Of a stretch of DNA of 26,493 nt, positions 23,842 to 26,493 are shown in pieces. Each line of letters starts with the position of its first letter. Within the stretch, counting starts at the first letter, position 1. The notes below the pieces were generated by a model. That model was not told the origin of the DNA and did no database searches. It worked only from the letters and a program-made list of their open reading frames with translations. The position numbers and the translations under genes are program-made. The stretch is from NCBI GenBank assembly GCA_964502635.1, contig CAZCXI010000042.1, positions 1 to 26,493 on the forward strand. Direction: 5' to 3'. The stretch comes from C00003060 sp964502635. Its GTDB lineage: Bacteria; Desulfobacterota; Desulfobacteria; Desulfobacterales; C00003060.

Positions 23842-25380
23842 TCATTTTTTTTGCATTTCATACATCTCCCATTGCTCAACATGAAACTTGTCCTCAGGGC
23901 GGATGATGACTTCTTTATTCAACCACCCTTCCAAAGACTCCACCATCCCCCGCCCTTCCCCCAGCAGAAGGTCTGCGATGTCTGGGTGGACTTTTAACGT
24001 AATAGATTCAGCCATCATCTCACCGGACTCTCGTCGCAAATCCCGATAAATATTGTGACAAATCGTTCGCTTCGACTGCAGATATCCCTCCCCCTCGCAG
24101 TAGAAACATGGTTCACAAAGCATGCGATTGAGGGTCTCTCGGGTCCGCTTTCTGGTCATTTCTACGAGGCCCAGTTCTGACATGGGCAGGACGTTTGTCC
24201 TGCTCCGGTCTTTCCTGAGGGCGTCTTTCAGGGCGTTATACACTCTTTCGCGGTTGGAGCTCTTTTCCATGTCAATAAAATCGATGATGATCAGCCCGCC
24301 GATATCTCGCAATCTGATCTGGTACGCAATCTCCTTCACCGCCTCCAGATTGGTCTTCAGGATTGTCTCTTCAAGATTGTGCTTACCCACAAACCGCCCG
24401 GTATTCACATCAATGGCGACGAGGGCTTCGGTATGTTCAATCACGATATATCCCCCGGATTTGAGCCAGACCTTCTTCTTGAGGGCGCGGGAGATCTCCG
24501 ACTCCAGGTTGTACGCATCAAAGATGGGCTCACTGTCTTCATATAACTCAACGGATCCCCTGAGTCCCGGCATGAACGTGTCCAGGAACTGGAGGATTTC
24601 CTCATATCCAGGCTTGTAGTCTATGACGAGTTTGTCCACTTCCCGAGTGAAGAGATCTCTCACGGCCCGCAAGGTCACATTGAGTTCCTTGTGCAGCAGA
24701 CTGGGCACCGGGGCATTGCCGTTCTTTTTCTGGATCTCTTCCCACAGGGATACAAGGAAGTTCATTTCAGTGGCGAGTTTTTCCTGGTCGACCCCTTCAC
24801 TGACCGTCCTGGCAATAAAACCATAGTTGTCCGGTCTCATGGCTAGGATGGTCTCCCTCAACCGTTTCCGCTCATTCTCATCTTCGATCCGTCGTGAGAC
24901 GCCGACATGATCCGTCGTCGGCATGAGAACCAGTAAACGACCGGGAAGTGATACCCGAGATGTAATCCTGGCCCCCTTACTCCCGATGGGGGCCTTGGAT
25001 ACCTGGGCCAGAATTTCCTGCCCTTCATGGAGAAGTTCTTCAATCATAAAATCCTGGTCCAGAGAGGGAGGGCGCTCATGCGCATCCGACTCGGGCAGAT
25101 CGCCTTCATCCTCGTCAATGGATGATTGCATGAGTTGCTCAAACTCCTGATAGTTATTCAGGACGTCCGCCACATAAATAAAGGCCGCCTGATCCAGGCC
25201 TATGTCTACGAAAGCGGCCTGCATGCCCGGAAGTACCCGAACCACGCGCCCTTTATAAATGTTGCTTGCTATATCACCCTCCGCGGGTCTTTCGATGAAC
25301 AGTTCCTGGAGGATGCCGTTTTCCACAAAGGCGACGCGTGTTTCGTGGTCCGTAGCGTTTATGATCAATTCTTTAGACAT
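23842..25380 (-). CDS. rng: Ribonuclease G/E family endoribonuclease
   Basis: This 512-residue enzyme cuts single-stranded RNA and matures rRNA. An S1-like RNA-binding domain spans about residues 37-130 (NIYKGRVVRVLPGMQAAFVD to IGSKGARITSRVSLPGR), interrupted by an acidic insert (SSIDEDEGDLPESD). The catalytic DNase I-like domain has the two metal-binding aspartates, D324 in AIDVNTGRFVG and D367 in IIIDFIDM, and the zinc-link cysteines C425/C428 (CEPCFYC). It has no long disordered RNase E scaffold tail, so it is RNase G-like in size. GAGG lies about 8 bases before the ATG. The rng-rplU-rpmA order is common in proteobacteria. Its leader carries a symmetric hairpin at 25423-25445. Confidence 0.95.
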   Translation of the reverse strand: MSKELIINATDHETRVAFVENGILQELFIERPAEGDIASNIYKGRVVRVLPGMQAAFVDIGLDQAAFIYVADVLNNYQEFEQLMQSSIDEDEGDLPESDAHERPPSLDQDFMIEELLHEGQEILAQVSKAPIGSKGARITSRVSLPGRLLVLMPTTDHVGVSRRIEDENERKRLRETILAMRPDNYGFIARTVSEGVDQEKLATEMNFLVSLWEEIQKKNGNAPVPSLLHKELNVTLRAVRDLFTREVDKLVIDYKPGYEEILQFLDTFMPGLRGSVELYEDSEPIFDAYNLESEISRALKKKVWLKSGGYIVIEHTEALVAIDVNTGRFVGKHNLEETILKTNLEAVKEIAYQIRLRDIGGLIIIDFIDMEKSSNRERVYNALKDALRKDRSRTNVLPMSELGLVEMTRKRTRETLNRMLCEPCFYCEGEGYLQSKRTICHNIYRDLRRESGEMMAESITLKVHPDIADLLLGEGRGMVESLEGWLNKEVIIRPEDKFHVEQWEMYEMQKK

Positions 25381-25422
25381 AGGATAACCTCAGCATACCA
25401 AGGGAATATTTTGAAGGCCCCT

Positions 25423-25445
25423 GCGGTCCGCCTGAGGCGCACCGC
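25423..25445 (-). promoter_or_regulatory. Stem-loop in the rng leader
   Basis: GCGGT/ACCGC and GCC/GGC form a symmetric two-part stem with a 2x2 internal loop and the loop TGA, 43 bases upstream of the rng start. Leader hairpins are involved in RNase E autoregulation in E. coli, so an analogous role is conceivable, but nothing here proves it. The gene-free interval 25381-25727 otherwise holds only the ndk promoter candidate. Confidence 0.3.
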
Positions 25446-25655
25446 GGGTGACCCGATTTTCCGGTTCAGATTGTTCTTGACCTCTATCATCATTTTGGAT
25501 GGTATCATATGGCGTCGTCTTTTTCCATCTTCAGCCCCACCTTTTCACAGTCCCAAACCCCCGGGACACCGATTTGCCGATCCCCCTATGTGCGGTGTCA
25601 CACCTTGTATGGTGATTTGACCATGTGACGAATGAGTTGAAACGTGCATATTTCC

Positions 25656-25684
25656 TTGACATATGACCGGCCCTCTCTTAAGTT
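25656..25684 (+). promoter_or_regulatory. Candidate promoter for ndk
   Basis: A perfect TTGACA (25656-25661) is followed 17 bases later by TAAGTT (25679-25684), a weak -10 with 3 of 6 matches. It lies about 45 bases upstream of the ndk start. The strong -35 is the main support. Confidence 0.35.
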
Positions 25685-25727
25685 CACGCCGTCAAGGAAT
25701 AGCCTCTTATCCGTACAGGTGAATGGG

Positions 25728-26234
25728 ATGGGCATTGAGCAAACTCTGGTATTGATCAAACCTGATGGCCTGAAGAAGTCTCTTACGGGTAACATCCTGA
25801 CACGCCTGTCGGAGACGCGTCTGGAGATTGCCGGGGCCAGAATTGTCCACGTCACCAGAGAATTGGCTGAAGAGCATTATGCCCTCTTGAAAAATCAGCC
25901 TTTTTTTGAAGAACTAATACAGTATATTATGGGCGAGTTCCACGAAAGAAGAAAAGTCATGGCCTTGGTTTACCACGGAGAAGACGCGATTCAAAAGGTG
26001 CGGGCGATCTGCGGCGCTACCAACCCTGAGGAGGCTGATCCTGCGTCCATCAGGGGTGCCTATGGGAGAATTACGACGTCGGGGATTTATGAAAACGCCA
26101 TTCACGCTTCGGCCAATCCAGAGGAGGCGGAGAGGGAAATAAAACTCTGGTTTTCCCCAGAAGAACTGGTTTACCATATATATGCGGTGACGGAAGCGGA
26201 GGCAAAACCGGCAAAAAAACTTTTCTGGGCCTGA
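25728..26234 (+). CDS. ndk: Nucleoside diphosphate kinase (slightly extended form)
   Basis: Ndk transfers the terminal phosphate of ATP to other nucleoside diphosphates through a phosphohistidine. From the ATG at 25728 (AGGTGA 5 bases upstream) it has 168 residues; the frame stays open to 25644, but that extension matches nothing. The start GIEQTLVLIKPDGLKK is typical. IRGAYGR, then H126 in NAIHASANPEEAEREIKLWF, correspond to the usual RGDFG and NxxHGSDS segments, so the active-site histidine is kept but its surroundings are divergent. A short insert (ITTSGIYE) and a tail of about 20 residues make it longer than the standard 140-150 residues. It is transcribed alone. Confidence 0.9.
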   Translation: MGIEQTLVLIKPDGLKKSLTGNILTRLSETRLEIAGARIVHVTRELAEEHYALLKNQPFFEELIQYIMGEFHERRKVMALVYHGEDAIQKVRAICGATNPEEADPASIRGAYGRITTSGIYENAIHASANPEEAEREIKLWFSPEELVYHIYAVTEAEAKPAKKLFWA

Positions 26235-26268
26235 TCCGTCCTTTCCACGGTCTCTTGTTCAAGACCCC

Positions 26269-26288
26269 ATCAAGGCCCATGTCTTGAT
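26269..26288 (+). terminator. Possible terminator after ndk
   Basis: ATCAAG (26269-26274) pairs with CTTGAT (26283-26288) around an 8-base loop about 35 bases after the ndk stop, with T-rich sequence (TTCTCGCCGTCTTTTTG) following. The stem is short and AT-rich, so it is weak. Confidence 0.35.
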
Positions 26289-26341
26289 TTCTCGCCGTCT
26301 TTTTGTTAGGCAATCCCCAGTAGTTCCAGAAGATTAGTAAC

Positions 26342-26374
26342 GTTCAAAAGTTGTGGCATCGTGTATTTTTGAAC
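26342..26374. repeat. 8-bp perfect inverted repeat with 17-base loop
   Basis: GTTCAAAA (26342-26349) and TTTTGAAC (26367-26374) are exact complements, placed between ndk and the terminal hairpin cluster. The arms could act as a bidirectional terminator stem or mark the edge of the repeat cluster. Confidence 0.35.
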
Positions 26375-26392
26375 CGCGAAAGCGAGCGCATT

Positions 26393-26412
26393 CCCCGCTG
26401 CTTGCGGCGGGG
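26393..26412 (+). repeat. CTTG-loop hairpin, copy H2
   Basis: CCCCGCTG pairs with CGGCGGGG (one T:G wobble) around CTTG. GTTAGCGAGCG follows, exactly as after H0 at the left edge of the window. Stem bases differ from the other copies but pairing is kept. Confidence 0.7.
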
Positions 26413-26439
26413 TTAGCGAGCGAATCTGAAAATGAAAAA

Positions 26440-26488
26440 CTTCCTTACGGTGAAGATTCCCCGTGGCTTGCCGCGGGGAGGCTTCAAT
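26440..26488 (+). repeat. CTTG-loop hairpin module, copy H3
   Basis: CTTCCTTACGG, TGAAG, ATT, a stem CCCCGTGG with CCGCGGGG around CTTG (26459-26478), AGG, CTTCAATA. It is the same module as H1 at 164-212. TGAAG and CTTCA can pair as an outer stem. H2 and H3 stand in tandem in the same direction, separated by about 45 bases. Confidence 0.7.
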
Positions 26489-26493
26489 AAACT

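Noticed and set aside
26393..26488. Tandem hairpins read as ndk terminators
   Set aside because: The stems are strong, but no T tract follows either one, and the same units recur at the left edge in another gene context, so a dispersed repeat fits better.

Overview
This window reads as a bacterial chromosome segment of moderate GC, most likely from a sulfate-reducer-type deltaproteobacterium (Desulfobacterota). The reasons are the gene order rng-rplU-rpmA-obgE-proB-proA-nadD-rsfS, the stand-alone FmdE-family protein, the long protein downstream of rsfS (resembling what I recall as DUF6178), and palindromic intergenic repeats of a kind common in that group. I see no tRNA, rRNA, CRISPR array, transposase or phage gene. 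Lineage is an inference from gene content, not a measured placement.

Left part (1-4266): a cluster of hairpin repeats (1-212), then a two-gene minus-strand unit (DUF2156 acyltransferase-like protein followed by an FmdE-family protein). Next is a plus-strand methionine aminopeptidase with an N-terminal SEC-C zinc motif; its leader holds a strong promoter and then a strong intrinsic terminator. A palindromic MITE-like repeat follows (copy 1), then a short-form epoxyqueuosine reductase (QueG). Middle-left (4261-9130): a minus-strand run of PiT phosphate permease with a PhoU-like tail, DUF47 phosphate accessory protein, a shortened inverted MITE copy (copy 2), DUF4126 membrane protein and Nif3/YqfO. 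Middle (9131-12557): a gene-free stretch, a small lipoprotein, a FlhG/MinD-like ATPase, a GGDEF diguanylate cyclase, YjbQ, and MITE copy 3.

Middle-right (12608-16515): an RlpA-like lipoprotein diverges from a plus-strand sensory pair, a stand-alone FIST ligand-sensor followed almost immediately by a PAS hybrid histidine kinase with a receiver domain. Right part (16566-25380): one long minus-strand block of housekeeping genes, rng, rplU, rpmA, obgE, proB, proA, nadD, rsfS and the DUF6178-like gene; its distal genes are packed with overlaps or gaps of a few bases. It couples ribosome assembly and silencing, RNA processing, proline synthesis and NAD synthesis. The window ends with a plus-strand nucleoside diphosphate kinase and a second cluster of the hairpin repeats found at position 1.

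Most protein-coding content is ordinary core genome. The less ordinary signals lie between genes: (i) a family of hairpins with an invariant CTTG loop and covarying stems at both ends of the window, with conserved arms flanking some of them; (ii) three copies of a long palindromic MITE-like element, one carrying a 77-bp internal deletion explained by an 8-bp direct repeat; (iii) a promoter-terminator pair ahead of map that could make a small RNA of about 55 nt or act as an attenuator.
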